From DATNFP01 sp035606335 (GTDB lineage Bacteria; Bacteroidota; Bacteroidia; Chitinophagales; Chitinophagaceae): a DNA stretch of 64,000 bases. The stretch lies in NCBI GenBank assembly GCA_035606335.1, contig DATNFP010000170.1, positions 4,191-68,190 on the forward strand, in the 5' to 3' direction. The position numbers and the translations under genes were made by a program. Positions 1-8,855 of this stretch are shown in pieces. Numbering within the stretch: position 1 is the first letter of the stretch; each line of letters starts with the position of its first letter. A model generated the notes under the pieces. It had not been told where the DNA came from, ran no database searches, and saw nothing but the letters and a program-made list of their open reading frames with translations.

Positions 1-131
1 TGATCAATTATGCAAAAGACACAGGCTTGAGCCGTCTTGAATTACATGCAGCGCCCGATGGAGAACCTGTCTATCGTAAATATGGTTTTGAAGAATGGAA
101 AGAACCTTTCCTGATGTTGCGATTTAAATAA
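1..131 (+). CDS. GNAT family N-acetyltransferase, C-terminal end (partial)
   Basis: The window opens inside this gene. The readable frame begins at base 3 and gives about 42 residues before the TAA at 129-131. The end contains VYRKYGFEEW followed by FLMLRF, the typical last part of a GNAT acetyltransferase: the tyrosine and phenylalanine near the acetyl-CoA pocket, then the final beta strand. GNAT enzymes move an acetyl group from acetyl-CoA to an amine. The substrate cannot be judged because the N-terminal part is outside the window. No gene follows for about 800 bases. Confidence 0.75.
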   Translation, partial: INYAKDTGLSRLELHAAPDGEPVYRKYGFEEWKEPFLMLRFK

Positions 132-142
132 ATTTTCGCCAA

Positions 143-207
143 TTCTTCCTGAACGAAGTCAATTATGATGTGCGGCGGCTGCGAAATGAAGGATCTCATT
201 CGCTCTT
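143..207 (-). repeat. Dispersed repeat, family R1, copy 1
   Basis: Read on the minus strand it runs GAGATCCTTCATTTCGCAG ... CGTTCAGGAAGAA, matching the copies at 25261-25325 and 29201-29274 and, in its second half, 21806-21840. It lies just after the stop codon of the GNAT gene. It does not code for protein. Confidence 0.6.
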
Positions 208-330
208 AAAATCAGAATACTTCTCTAAAAATGTGAATATCCTTTTTTGTACATACTTTAATAGTAAATTATTTTCGTAGAGAGCGAAGTAGTGTCTTTT
301 GCAGAACCAAATCCCGAAATCCCCTAAAGG

Positions 331-445
331 AAGAAATGGGTAATAAACGGGAAATGGATGAGACATAATGTTACATCATTAAAAAACACATAACCATTAC
401 CAGATAAAGCCAATGATCCAAAACCCAAATCAAAATTCCCCAAAG
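331..445 (-). repeat. Diverged intergenic element E2, copy A
   Basis: On the minus strand this contains TTTGGGGAATTT, then TTATGTG, a T-run, ATGATGTAACAT and CATTTCCC-TTTAT in the same order and spacing as 18844-18949. A small open frame is partly shared by the two copies, but the match is at nucleotide level with small gaps, so I treat it as a repeat and not a gene. Confidence 0.5.
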
Positions 446-678
446 TCACTTTTATAACGAAACGGGGAAATGCAAAGCAGCATAACAAAGGCAAATAAGT
501 TATGACAAGTAATAGCATTCAAAAGTGGAAGCAATATCGGTATCCTCCTGTTTCACCTATGGGGCGCATTTTTGCGAAGCAAAGGGGAGCGCTATGTGGC
601 ATAATCAGCAGGCAAGACAGCAGCGTATAGCTTGCCCGCAAAGAGCGGAGCGATTCTTTAAGGGGCGCCTTTTCTTTG

Positions 679-710
679 TTACTTTCTTTTGGCGAAACAA
701 AAGAAAGTAA
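679..710. repeat. Perfect 13-bp hairpin, mobile-repeat-like
   Basis: TTACTTTCTTTTG (679-691) and CAAAAGAAAGTAA (698-710) are exact inverted copies around the 6-base loop gcgaaa. The ~150 bases before it are richer in G and C than their surroundings. This looks like the end of a dispersed palindromic element. No gene ends nearby on either strand, so a simple terminator role is less likely. Confidence 0.6.
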
Positions 711-926
711 GAGTACAATAGAAAAACAACAGATGAGAAAAAACAAAAATGGCGAAATACAACTGATACCCCATTGTCACATTACCAATCGTCAAATTGC
801 CAACTCACCGACAAAATCCTGACTTTGACCGAAATATATTTTCATAAAGCAGAACACGAAAATAGTTTTGTCCACATAAGACAATCAGCATAATAAATTA
901 TTCTAACTTGTTCTAAAACCAAATGC

Positions 927-2186
927 ATGACAGTAAAACGTAACGCGGCAGTAGGATTTATTTTCGTTACACTCCTGATAGATTGTATAGGCCTCGGTAT
1001 TATTATACCGGTCATGCCCAAACTGATACAGCAACTAACCGGCAGCAATCTCAGTGTTGCATCTGAGTATGGCGGCTGGCTCACAGCAGTTTATGCCATC
1101 ATGCAGTTTGTTTGCGCTCCTATATTGGGTAACCTTAGCGACCGTTATGGCCGTCGCCCTGTGTTGCTGCTTTCATTATTTGGCCTGGGTGTGGATTATC
1201 TGTTCCTTTCATTTGCACCTACAATAGGCTTGCTATTCGTAGGTCGTATTATCGCAGGCATATTTGGCGCGAGCTTTACTACAGGAACTGCTTACCTTGC
1301 TGATATTAGTACACCCGAAAAGCGCGCCCAAAACTTTGGCCTGGTAGGCGCCGCATTTGGCTTAGGGTTTATTATTGGTCCTGCCATTGGTGGTAAGTTT
1401 GGCGAATTAGGGCTCCGTGTTCCATTTATGGTAGCTGCTGCGTTATCGTTGCTTAACTGTATTTATGGACTCTTCATACTTCCCGAATCTTTATTAAAAG
1501 AAAACCGCCGCCGTTTTGAATGGAAGCGCGCAAACCCCGTTGGCTCATTACTGCATCTGAAAAAATATCCTATTATTTCGGGGCTTATTGTATCCTTAAT
1601 ATTGATGTACGTTGCGGGCTATTCAGTACAAGCTACCTGGACATTCTATACAATGCTGAAGTTCAATTGGAGCACAGGCCTTGTAGGTTACTCATTAGGG
1701 TTTGTAGGTATTTTAATTGCTATTGTGCAGGGCGGCTTAATAAGATATACCATTCCAAAATTCGGACAGAAAAACTCTATTTATATCGGCCTCATTCTCT
1801 ACATGACAGGATGCGCATTGTTTGGATTCGCCACGCAAAGCTGGATGATGTTTGTCTTTCTTATCCCATATTGTTTGGGGGGCATTGCAGGTCCCGCGTT
1901 ACAAGGTATCATCTCTTCACAAGTACCGGCAAATGAGCAAGGCGAGCTGCAGGGCGCGCTTACCAGCCTTATGAATGTTACGTCAATTGTTGGCCCATTG
2001 ATCATGACTGGCTTGTTCAGCTACTTTACCAGGCCAAAGGCACCTGTATATTTTCCAGGTGCTCCATACCTGATGGGCGCGATATTAATGCTGCTGAGTA
2101 TTATATTTTCTGTCGGTTCATTGAAGGCACATCATTTAGCCACACTGAAAGAAAAAGAAAATGCTATGGAACAAGTGGAAGTTTAA
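927..2186 (+). CDS. MFS efflux transporter, Tet(A)-like (TCR/Tet family)
   Basis: An inner-membrane drug/proton antiporter of the major facilitator superfamily. The 419 residues contain about 12 hydrophobic segments. The family's motif A, GNLSDRYGRR, is at residues 68-77 between TM2 and TM3, and a GxxxGPAIGG-type motif lies in TM5. Length and the opening IDCIGLGIIIPVMP fit the tetracycline-type exporters well; such genes are common in Bacteroidota and most have no proven resistance role. The start at 927 is chosen over an out-of-frame ATG at 923. RecQ follows 28 bases later and may be cotranscribed, though the functions are unrelated. Confidence 0.85.
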   Translation: MTVKRNAAVGFIFVTLLIDCIGLGIIIPVMPKLIQQLTGSNLSVASEYGGWLTAVYAIMQFVCAPILGNLSDRYGRRPVLLLSLFGLGVDYLFLSFAPTIGLLFVGRIIAGIFGASFTTGTAYLADISTPEKRAQNFGLVGAAFGLGFIIGPAIGGKFGELGLRVPFMVAAALSLLNCIYGLFILPESLLKENRRRFEWKRANPVGSLLHLKKYPIISGLIVSLILMYVAGYSVQATWTFYTMLKFNWSTGLVGYSLGFVGILIAIVQGGLIRYTIPKFGQKNSIYIGLILYMTGCALFGFATQSWMMFVFLIPYCLGGIAGPALQGIISSQVPANEQGELQGALTSLMNVTSIVGPLIMTGLFSYFTRPKAPVYFPGAPYLMGAILMLLSIIFSVGSLKAHHLATLKEKENAMEQVEV

Positions 2187-2214
2187 GGTATTTTGCATTT
2201 CAAATTAATGATTG

Positions 2215-4386
2215 ATGACCGCCTATAACAGACTGGATTTAATAAAAGCCCTTAAACACTATTTCGGTTACGATACATTCCGGCTGGAACAGGAAAATAT
2301 TATACAATCAGTTCTTTCCGGCCGCGATGTTTTAGCTATCATGCCTACAGGCGGTGGTAAATCTATTTGCTATCAGTTGCCAGCGCTGTTGTCACATGGC
2401 ATCACAGTTGTAATATCACCATTGATCGCTTTAATGAAAGACCAGGTAGATACATTGCAGGCGGCAGGTATTTCGGCAGCATATCTTAATTCGTCGCAAA
2501 CCAATGTCCAGCAGCAAAACATTACAGTAAAAGCCCGTAATGGCGATATTAAGATCCTATACATAGCACCCGAACGCCTGGCGAACAATAAATATTTTAT
2601 TGATTTCCTGAAAGACCTGAAACCTTCATTATTTGCTGTAGATGAAGCACACTGCATCTCCCAATGGGGCCATGATTTCAGGCCTGAATATTTACAATTA
2701 GCTGCATTAAAAAAACATTTTCCCGGCATTCCTGTTATTGCCCTTACAGCAAGTGCCGACAAGCATACACAAAGCGATATTGTAAATAAGCTGGAGCTGC
2801 AGCAACACAAAACATTTATCTCCAGCTTCAATCGTCCCAATATCTACTACTCTATCCGCCCAAAGAAAAACACATTCGAGCAGATAGTTAATTATTTGAA
2901 GCAGCATCCTGACAGCAATGGAATTATATATGCACTATCACGCTCTTCCACACAAGAATTGGCAGAGCGCATCGCACAGCAAGGCATAACAGCAGCCTAT
3001 TATAATGCCGGTATGTCATCAGAAGAACGAAACAATGTACAGGAGGCTTTTCAGAGAGACGAAATACGTGTTATTGTTGCTACTATCGCCTTCGGTATGG
3101 GGATTGATAAATCCAATGTTCGTTTTGTCATTCATTATGATGTCCCTAAAAACGTAGAAGGCTACTACCAGGAAACCGGAAGGGCCGGCCGTGACGGTCT
3201 TCAAAGTAATGCGATCCTTTTCTATTCAGTTGGCGATATCATCAAGTTAAAGAAATTTATTGAAATAGAAAACAATCCCCAGCAAACTGCCATAGCCGAA
3301 AAAAAACTAAGGCAAATGCAGGAGTTTTGTGAGAGTGAAAGCTGCAGGAGACAATACATACTGAACTACTTTGGTGAATCGTTCCCTTCCTATTGTGGCA
3401 GTTGTGATTATTGCCTCAGTAATCTCGAAGAAAAAGATCTCACTGAAGATGCACAGAAGCTATTATCAGCAGTAGCTCGCACGGGAGAACGATATGGTGC
3501 AAATTATGTGATAGATATTTTGCGTGGCGTAGATAGCGAAAAGATACAGTACGCACACACAACGATGAAAACATTTGGTATTGGCAAAAATCTGAAAAAA
3601 GAAGAATGGCAATGGATCATACGCCAACTGCTGCAACACAAAATGCTGGAGCGGACAGAAGATAAATACCCACTGTTAAAGCTGAATGAGACCAGTCGCA
3701 GAATACTGAGAGGGGATTTAAGCGTAAGATTAGTTGCCAAAAAACCTGAAGAAGCAAAAGAACAAAAAGCACAGCAAGACTATGACGCCACATTAATAAA
3801 TATTTTACGAAAAGTGCGTTTACAAATAGCCTCACAAGAGCATGTACCCGCTTACATAATAGTATCAGACAATACGCTTGTGGAGCTTGCTACCTATCTA
3901 CCTCAAACATTTGAGGAATTAAGAAAAATTTCAGGCTTTGGTGATTATAAAGTAGGTAAATATGGTGCTGCCTTTTTAGATGCTGTAAAACAATATGCTC
4001 ATGAAAACAATCTCTCTTCACGAATACAATTAAAATCTCCCAAAAAAGAAAAACAATCAAATCCTTCAAAAACCGGTAGTGTTTCAGATACAAAGCAAGC
4101 ATCATTACAACTTTTTAAGCAGGGCTTAAGTATTCCGGAAATTGCTTCTCAGCGCAGCATGGCAACATCAACAATAGAATCGCATCTCGCAACTTTTGTA
4201 GCAACAGGCGAAATAGAAATAGAGAAATTCGTTACAAAGCAAAAACTGGAAAAAATGATCGAAGTAATTCAAGCGACAAAACAAACAAGTGCACTTAAAC
4301 CATTAAAAGACTTACTTGGAGAAGAGTATAGCTATGGGGAAATAAAAATGGCTTTGGAATATTACAAAAGTAAAATGCAGAAATAA
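2215..4386 (+). CDS. recQ: ATP-dependent DNA helicase RecQ
   Basis: A 3'-5' DNA helicase for recombination and replication-fork repair. Seen in order: Walker A (PTGGGKS, about residue 44), the DEAH box (about 143-146), the conserved helicase C-terminal block with TIAFGMGIDKSNVR and the QETGRAGRDG arginine-finger motif, four zinc-binding cysteines from about residue 372 (CESESC ... CGSCDYC), a winged-helix RQC region, an HRDC domain (about 520-600) and a C-terminal helix-turn-helix extension. At 723 residues it is longer than E. coli RecQ, as in other Bacteroidota. A TTG lies directly before the chosen ATG at 2215. The gene is intact. Confidence 0.95.
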   Translation: MTAYNRLDLIKALKHYFGYDTFRLEQENIIQSVLSGRDVLAIMPTGGGKSICYQLPALLSHGITVVISPLIALMKDQVDTLQAAGISAAYLNSSQTNVQQQNITVKARNGDIKILYIAPERLANNKYFIDFLKDLKPSLFAVDEAHCISQWGHDFRPEYLQLAALKKHFPGIPVIALTASADKHTQSDIVNKLELQQHKTFISSFNRPNIYYSIRPKKNTFEQIVNYLKQHPDSNGIIYALSRSSTQELAERIAQQGITAAYYNAGMSSEERNNVQEAFQRDEIRVIVATIAFGMGIDKSNVRFVIHYDVPKNVEGYYQETGRAGRDGLQSNAILFYSVGDIIKLKKFIEIENNPQQTAIAEKKLRQMQEFCESESCRRQYILNYFGESFPSYCGSCDYCLSNLEEKDLTEDAQKLLSAVARTGERYGANYVIDILRGVDSEKIQYAHTTMKTFGIGKNLKKEEWQWIIRQLLQHKMLERTEDKYPLLKLNETSRRILRGDLSVRLVAKKPEEAKEQKAQQDYDATLINILRKVRLQIASQEHVPAYIIVSDNTLVELATYLPQTFEELRKISGFGDYKVGKYGAAFLDAVKQYAHENNLSSRIQLKSPKKEKQSNPSKTGSVSDTKQASLQLFKQGLSIPEIASQRSMATSTIESHLATFVATGEIEIEKFVTKQKLEKMIEVIQATKQTSALKPLKDLLGEEYSYGEIKMALEYYKSKMQK

Positions 4387-4396
4387 TCACAGATCG

Positions 4397-5518
4397 CTAC
4401 AATTTACCTTGAGGTACCGGTTTGTTATAACCTCCCCATACAAAGCCTATTGTTACAGTATTTCCCATTAGATCAGTTCCGTCAGCATTATTATAATGAA
4501 CAACATTATATTTTGCTTCCACGCCTAAATAACTGTAATGGCTATAATAATATTTATACGTGGCACCAATGTTCAAATTCAATGATCCTAAATATTTCTC
4601 CACTTGACTATACTTATAATAACTCCTCTGCCTCATCACATCTATACGATCATATCCTACGCCACCAATAACCTCAATTTCATTTTTATTTTCACTCCAT
4701 ACTTTATAACTACCATATGCACTAATACAACTACTAAAAAAATAACTCGTATTTCTTAAATGCCCTTTTATATATGTCTGATAAGTATTCGGAGAATTAA
4801 AAAATCTGAATTGTGCATCAAAATCTACAGTTACTTTATTCCATCTCTTACCAATACGGCCTTCTATAAATGGGTGTGAACCCAATTTATTCAGATCGCC
4901 TATTGGTATCCATGCTCCGGCAAGAAGAGCAGTATTAATGGCGTTCCACTTATGTTTTTTAATCCCGGAATAGCTTTTTTGCAGCGTAGTACCTTTATAG
5001 GCCGAATTATCCAACTGCTCAAATGAATTTAAATCCCTATTAGCATAAAAATCAACCAAAAACTTTTCTACAGGAGAAAGATCAGGTATGGTTTGTAAAG
5101 ATGCAGCTATTGATGCTAAAAAAGGATAGTAATTATCAGCAGTAGGCTCTGATTTGTAATTGGGAGCTTTAAATGTGTCCCGGTTATCATAGCTTTCTTT
5201 GTAGGCAATAAGATAATCTATGATGTCGTCTCTATAGTTACTTTCGCTAAAAGCTCCTGTTTTAATAGCATACAATATCTCGAATGAAAATAATGGTTGT
5301 ACCCTTCCGCATTTGCTTTGCCAGTAATTGATAAGGTCTTCGAGAGAATCAGTTTTATCTGAATTATAAAATTTAGGTAAAAGAAAACTGCAATTATAAC
5401 TTACATCTTCACAAGTCAATGCTCTCTTTGTCATCATTGCCTCCATTGCCTTGTTATCCTGAGAATTAGCTTTACTAAATATTAATAGTAAAATAAAAAA
5501 TAGAATTGTTCTCCTCAT
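4397..5518 (-). CDS. Secreted protein of unknown function, probable outer-membrane beta-barrel
   Basis: The 373-residue product starts with a clear signal peptide (hydrophobic core at about 4-16, then KANSQ) for export across the inner membrane. The first half is helical with no known motif. From about residue 195 the sequence turns into alternating aromatic and polar strands with short turns, a pattern typical of an outer-membrane barrel or a porin-like C-terminal domain. It converges on recQ with a 10-base gap and is separated from the gene upstream by a terminator. No family recognised; the barrel is inferred. Confidence 0.6.
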   Translation of the reverse strand: MRRTILFFILLLIFSKANSQDNKAMEAMMTKRALTCEDVSYNCSFLLPKFYNSDKTDSLEDLINYWQSKCGRVQPLFSFEILYAIKTGAFSESNYRDDIIDYLIAYKESYDNRDTFKAPNYKSEPTADNYYPFLASIAASLQTIPDLSPVEKFLVDFYANRDLNSFEQLDNSAYKGTTLQKSYSGIKKHKWNAINTALLAGAWIPIGDLNKLGSHPFIEGRIGKRWNKVTVDFDAQFRFFNSPNTYQTYIKGHLRNTSYFFSSCISAYGSYKVWSENKNEIEVIGGVGYDRIDVMRQRSYYKYSQVEKYLGSLNLNIGATYKYYYSHYSYLGVEAKYNVVHYNNADGTDLMGNTVTIGFVWGGYNKPVPQGKL

Positions 5519-5561
5519 AAGGTATTTAAAGATAGTGATTCTATCAGTTTCATCTTACTAC

Positions 5562-5594
5562 AAAAAAAGAGCCATATATTATGAATATGGCTCT
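5562..5594 (-). terminator. Rho-independent terminator after the aldehyde dehydrogenase gene
   Basis: The 10-bp arms AGAGCCATAT (5568-5577) and ATATGGCTCT (5585-5594) surround a 7-base loop. On the minus strand the stem is followed by seven T residues (A-run at 5562-5568). It sits 20 bases after the stop of the gene ending at 5614. Confidence 0.75.
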
Positions 5595-5613
5595 CTAAAA
5601 CAAATTAATTATT

Positions 5614-7146
5614 TTATATATGGAATTTAATGCCTTGGGCTAATGGCAATTGATCGCTCCAGTTAATAGTGTTGGTTTGTCGCCTCATATATGCTTTCCA
5701 GCTATCAGAGCCGCTTTCACGTCCGCCTCCTGTTTCTTTTTCACCACCAAAAGCACCACCGATTTCAGCACCGCTGGTACCAATGTTTACATTTGCTATC
5801 CCGCAATCACTACCCATCCCCGATAAAAACAATTCTGCTTCACGCATATTTAATGTCATAATTGAAGAAGACAATCCTTGCGGAACACCGTTTTGCATAC
5901 CAACAGCTTCATCGATAGTTTTATATTTTATCAGGTACAAAATAGGAGCAAAGGTTTCGTGCTGCACTATAGCCCAGTCATTCTCTACTTCAAACACACA
6001 TGGTTTCACATAGCAACCGCTTTTATAACCTGTACCTTCTAATACACCACCTGCAACTACCTCTTTACCACCTGCTTTTTTTATTTCTTTTATAGCATTG
6101 AGATATCCTTTCACTGCGTCTTTATCAATTAATGGTCCCACATGATTATTCTCATCGAGGGGATCGCCAATTTTTAATTGTTCATACGCTGCTATCAATT
6201 TCTTTTTAAACGTGTTGTATACTTTGTCGTTTATTATCAATCGGCGTGTAGTTGTACAGCGCTGTCCGGCAGTTCCTACGGCACCAAACAAAGACGCATG
6301 CAATGCTATATTCAGATCTGCATTTTCAGTAATGATGATAGCATTGTTGCCACCCAATTCAAGTATTGATTTTCCTAAGCGCGCAGCTACTGCCGCCCCT
6401 ACGGCTTTGCCCATTCTTGTTGATCCTGTGGCCGATATCAAAGGTATCCTTGTATCGTTGCTCAGCCATTCTCCCGTTTCACGCATTCCTACTACAAGCC
6501 CGCAAACTCCTTCGGGTACCTTATTTGCTTTAAAAACTTCTGAAATAATATTTACACATGCTATTGCGGCCAAAGGTGTTTTTTCTGACGGCTTCCATAC
6601 GCACGTATTGCCACATATCCACGCCAACATACTATTCCAACTCCACACGGCTACCGGGAAATTAAAGGCACTGATGATACCTACAACTCCTAGCGGATGC
6701 CATTGCTCATACATTCGGTGTAGTGGCCGCTCGCTATGCATAGATAGCCCATAAAGCTGTCTCGACATGCCTACCGCAAGGTCACATATATCTATCATTT
6801 CCTGCACTTCGCCAAAACCTTCCTGCAGGCTTTTACCCATTTCGTAAGAAACCAATCTTCCTAACGGATCTTTAAATTTTCGTAGTGCCTCTCCTATTTG
6901 CCTTACTATTTCCCCACGTTTAGGAGCAGGCCATGTGCGCCATTCGCCAAACGCTATCTGCGATTGTTTTACTATACTATCGTACGATTTACGATTTACC
7001 GAATTTATAGAAGCAATTAATTTACCATCTACTGGGGAATAACAATCTATTTTCTCTCCACCTGCTTTCAGCCACTTCGTGCCTGTAGAGGCGCCTTCAT
7101 TCACTTTGTCAATATGAAGGATTTCCAGCACCTTATTTATTTTCAT
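5614..7146 (-). CDS. amaB: Aldehyde dehydrogenase, antiquitin/ALDH7 type (probable L-piperidine-6-carboxylate dehydrogenase)
   Basis: NAD-dependent oxidation of an aldehyde to an acid. In this subfamily the usual substrate is alpha-aminoadipic semialdehyde (in equilibrium with piperideine-6-carboxylate), a step of lysine breakdown. Seen: the general-base glutamate in ELGGNN, the catalytic cysteine C297 in GTAGQRCTTTRR, the NAD-site motif TGSTRMG, and a full length of 510 residues. The GAVGTAGQRCTTTRR stretch and C-terminal GGGRESGSDSWK are characteristic of ALDH7A1-like enzymes. No other lysine-catabolism gene is nearby, so the exact substrate is inferred. Preceded by a -7 box at 7164-7171 and followed by its own terminator, so probably a single-gene transcript. 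Confidence 0.85.
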   Translation of the reverse strand: MKINKVLEILHIDKVNEGASTGTKWLKAGGEKIDCYSPVDGKLIASINSVNRKSYDSIVKQSQIAFGEWRTWPAPKRGEIVRQIGEALRKFKDPLGRLVSYEMGKSLQEGFGEVQEMIDICDLAVGMSRQLYGLSMHSERPLHRMYEQWHPLGVVGIISAFNFPVAVWSWNSMLAWICGNTCVWKPSEKTPLAAIACVNIISEVFKANKVPEGVCGLVVGMRETGEWLSNDTRIPLISATGSTRMGKAVGAAVAARLGKSILELGGNNAIIITENADLNIALHASLFGAVGTAGQRCTTTRRLIINDKVYNTFKKKLIAAYEQLKIGDPLDENNHVGPLIDKDAVKGYLNAIKEIKKAGGKEVVAGGVLEGTGYKSGCYVKPCVFEVENDWAIVQHETFAPILYLIKYKTIDEAVGMQNGVPQGLSSSIMTLNMREAELFLSGMGSDCGIANVNIGTSGAEIGGAFGGEKETGGGRESGSDSWKAYMRRQTNTINWSDQLPLAQGIKFHI

Positions 7147-7163
7147 AAAATTTTTTCTATTTG

Positions 7164-7171
7164 CAAAAATA
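7164..7171 (-). promoter_or_regulatory. Predicted -7 box (TATTTTTG) of the aldehyde dehydrogenase gene
   Basis: On the minus strand TATTTTTG fits the Bacteroidota consensus TAnnTTTG exactly, 17 bases before the ATG. No TTG -33 element at the right distance is obvious. Confidence 0.4.
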
Positions 7172-7194
7172 CGTTAAAACTTATCCTTTTATAA

Positions 7195-7743
7195 TTAAGG
7201 AAAAACAAATGGGCTATTAAAAGCCTGCAAAGTCTGGAAAGAAAGGTCCCGTTGTGAGATAACAGGGTTCTGAACCTGCCAATCAAAACCAATACTGTCA
7301 AATCGTATTCCTGTATCATGCTGCTGACTGTATTCTGATGATACCAGGTAATATGTTATAGCTCCATCGGATAGCGATTTAAAGCCATGAGCAAAGCCTT
7401 CAGGTATATAATATGCTTTATGATTTGCACCGGAAAGCTCATGTGCAAAATACTGGCCAAATGTGGGAGAATTCTTTCTAACATCTACAATCACGTCGAG
7501 GATAGAACCATAAGGACAAAAAACAATTTTTGCATGATGATGGGGAGGCAACTGGAAATGCATTCCTCTTATCACATCTTTTGCAGATGATGAAAAATAA
7601 CTTTCCTTTAATGTAAATTCAATACCTGCTTCCTTTAGGCTTGTTTCATGAAATGTCTTAATAAACGAGCCCCTTGTATCTTCAAAAGATGGCATTGTAA
7701 TTAAACAGGCTCCTTGTAGCGATATTGGTTCTATCTTCCACAT
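7195..7743 (-). CDS. Nucleotide-sugar 3,5-epimerase (RmlC/RfbC-like cupin)
   Basis: A 182-residue cupin of the dTDP-4-dehydrorhamnose 3,5-epimerase family. The conserved sequence IRGMHFQLPP holds the catalytic histidine and DVIVDVRKNSPTFG the paired aspartate; YIPEGFAHGF matches the family's late motif. Its stop overlaps the rfbG stop-to-start junction by one base, so the two are translationally coupled. Because its partners make CDP-4-keto-6-deoxyglucose and there is no rmlA/B/D here, it probably epimerises that CDP-linked keto sugar and not a dTDP sugar. That substrate is an inference from context. Confidence 0.8.
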   Translation of the reverse strand: MWKIEPISLQGACLITMPSFEDTRGSFIKTFHETSLKEAGIEFTLKESYFSSSAKDVIRGMHFQLPPHHHAKIVFCPYGSILDVIVDVRKNSPTFGQYFAHELSGANHKAYYIPEGFAHGFKSLSDGAITYYLVSSEYSQQHDTGIRFDSIGFDWQVQNPVISQRDLSFQTLQAFNSPFVFP

Positions 7744-8855
7744 TACGAAATAGGTCCAAAATAATTTTCAATTTGTTGAATGCACTTTTCATGTGCTGAA
7801 TGTTGTTTATCAGCATACCAGCCTGCTGTCCAGTTAATTGCTTTTACAGCATTTAATTGCGGCTGCCAACCCAGCAGATAATTAGCTTTACTGCTATCTA
7901 ACAAAAGTAGTTTAGCTTCATGTGGCGCACCGTCTGTAACTATATTCGTATAATCCCCTCCACTAAAATTTTCAAGAAAAATTTTAGTGAGCTCTTCCAC
8001 AGTAAGCATATCTTCTTTATTAGGCCCAAAATTAAAGGCTGTGCTATATCTTACAGGATCCTCACTCATTTTTGCGGCAAGCAATAAATAAGCTCCTAAC
8101 GGTTCTAATACATGTTGCCAGGGACGAATGGAATTAGGATTACGTAATCCAATCGTCTCACCAAACTCCAATGACCTTACAATATCTGGTACGATACGGT
8201 CATCGGAATAATCACCACCTCCTATTACATTTCCTGCACGCACAGATGCAACTGCTTTTTCATGATTTGTATAATCCTGTGGATTAAAAAAGGAGCGCCT
8301 GTATGAGGCCACAATAACCTCTGCTGCTGCCTTACTTGCGGAATAAGGATCATATCCCCCCAATTTATCATCTTCCTTAAAAGGGGTACCGCGTTCAGGA
8401 TTTTCATAAACCTTATCCGTTGTTATCATTAATGCCACGCAAGGTGGTTGCAAACCACGAATAGCTTCCAGTATATGTACAGTTCCTTGTGTATTCACCA
8501 TAAATGTATCGGAAGGAACCTCATAACTACGGCGTACCAATGATTGCGCAGCCAGGTGAAAAACAAAATGTGGCTCAAAACGTATCAATTCACCTTTCAA
8601 AGTATGAAGATCCCGCAAATCGGCAATTACAGAAGAATAACAAAGCTTATCTCCTTCTATCTGATTATAAAGGTCATTTGACTTTTCCGGAGCTAATGAA
8701 TAACCCTTCACATCAGCGCCAAGCCATTGCAATATTTGTAGTAGCCATGCACCTTTGAAGCCCGTATGTCCTGTAAGAAATACCCGCTTGCCATTAAATA
8801 TCGAGTGTAAGTAATCTGCTGTTACCACTTTTTCCATTGGGGGTCTGTCTGCCAT
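7743..8855 (-). CDS. rfbG: CDP-glucose 4,6-dehydratase
   Basis: Converts CDP-glucose to CDP-4-keto-6-deoxyglucose using bound NAD. This is a short-chain dehydrogenase of the extended type: the nucleotide-binding TGHTGFKG lies at about residues 28-35, the active-site TTDKVYEN replaces the TDEVYG of dTDP-glucose dehydratases, and the catalytic pair is in DPYSASK (YxxxK). RPWQHVLEPLGAY is the subfamily's substrate motif. Its 370 residues match the family. The start overlaps rfbF by 34 bases; an in-frame ATG seven codons in would shorten the overlap. Middle gene of a three-gene operon. Confidence 0.92.
   Translation of the reverse strand: MADRPPMEKVVTADYLHSIFNGKRVFLTGHTGFKGAWLLQILQWLGADVKGYSLAPEKSNDLYNQIEGDKLCYSSVIADLRDLHTLKGELIRFEPHFVFHLAAQSLVRRSYEVPSDTFMVNTQGTVHILEAIRGLQPPCVALMITTDKVYENPERGTPFKEDDKLGGYDPYSASKAAAEVIVASYRRSFFNPQDYTNHEKAVASVRAGNVIGGGDYSDDRIVPDIVRSLEFGETIGLRNPNSIRPWQHVLEPLGAYLLLAAKMSEDPVRYSTAFNFGPNKEDMLTVEELTKIFLENFSGGDYTNIVTDGAPHEAKLLLLDSSKANYLLGWQPQLNAVKAINWTAGWYADKQHSAHEKCIQQIENYFGPIS

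Larger units (their letters stand above)
132..926. other. Long non-coding stretch made of decayed dispersed repeats
   Basis: About 795 bases with no convincing gene. It holds a reverse copy of the GAGATCC/GTTCAGGATGA repeat (143-207), a diverged element also found at 18844-18949 (331-445), a 13-bp perfect hairpin (679-710), and a stretch at 772-803 with the CATTGTC and TCAAATTGCC words that recur near 43.0 and 52.0 kb. Short open frames here are low-complexity or come from the repeats and show no domain. The last ~100 bases should carry the promoter of the MFS gene, but I see no clear -7 box. Confidence 0.7.

Noticed and set aside
519..746. Open frames on both strands (525-710 plus, 519-746 minus) in the first intergenic region
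   Set aside because: Both lie in repeat-like DNA around the 13-bp hairpin; their products are low in domain content and rich in unusual residues, with no start signals.
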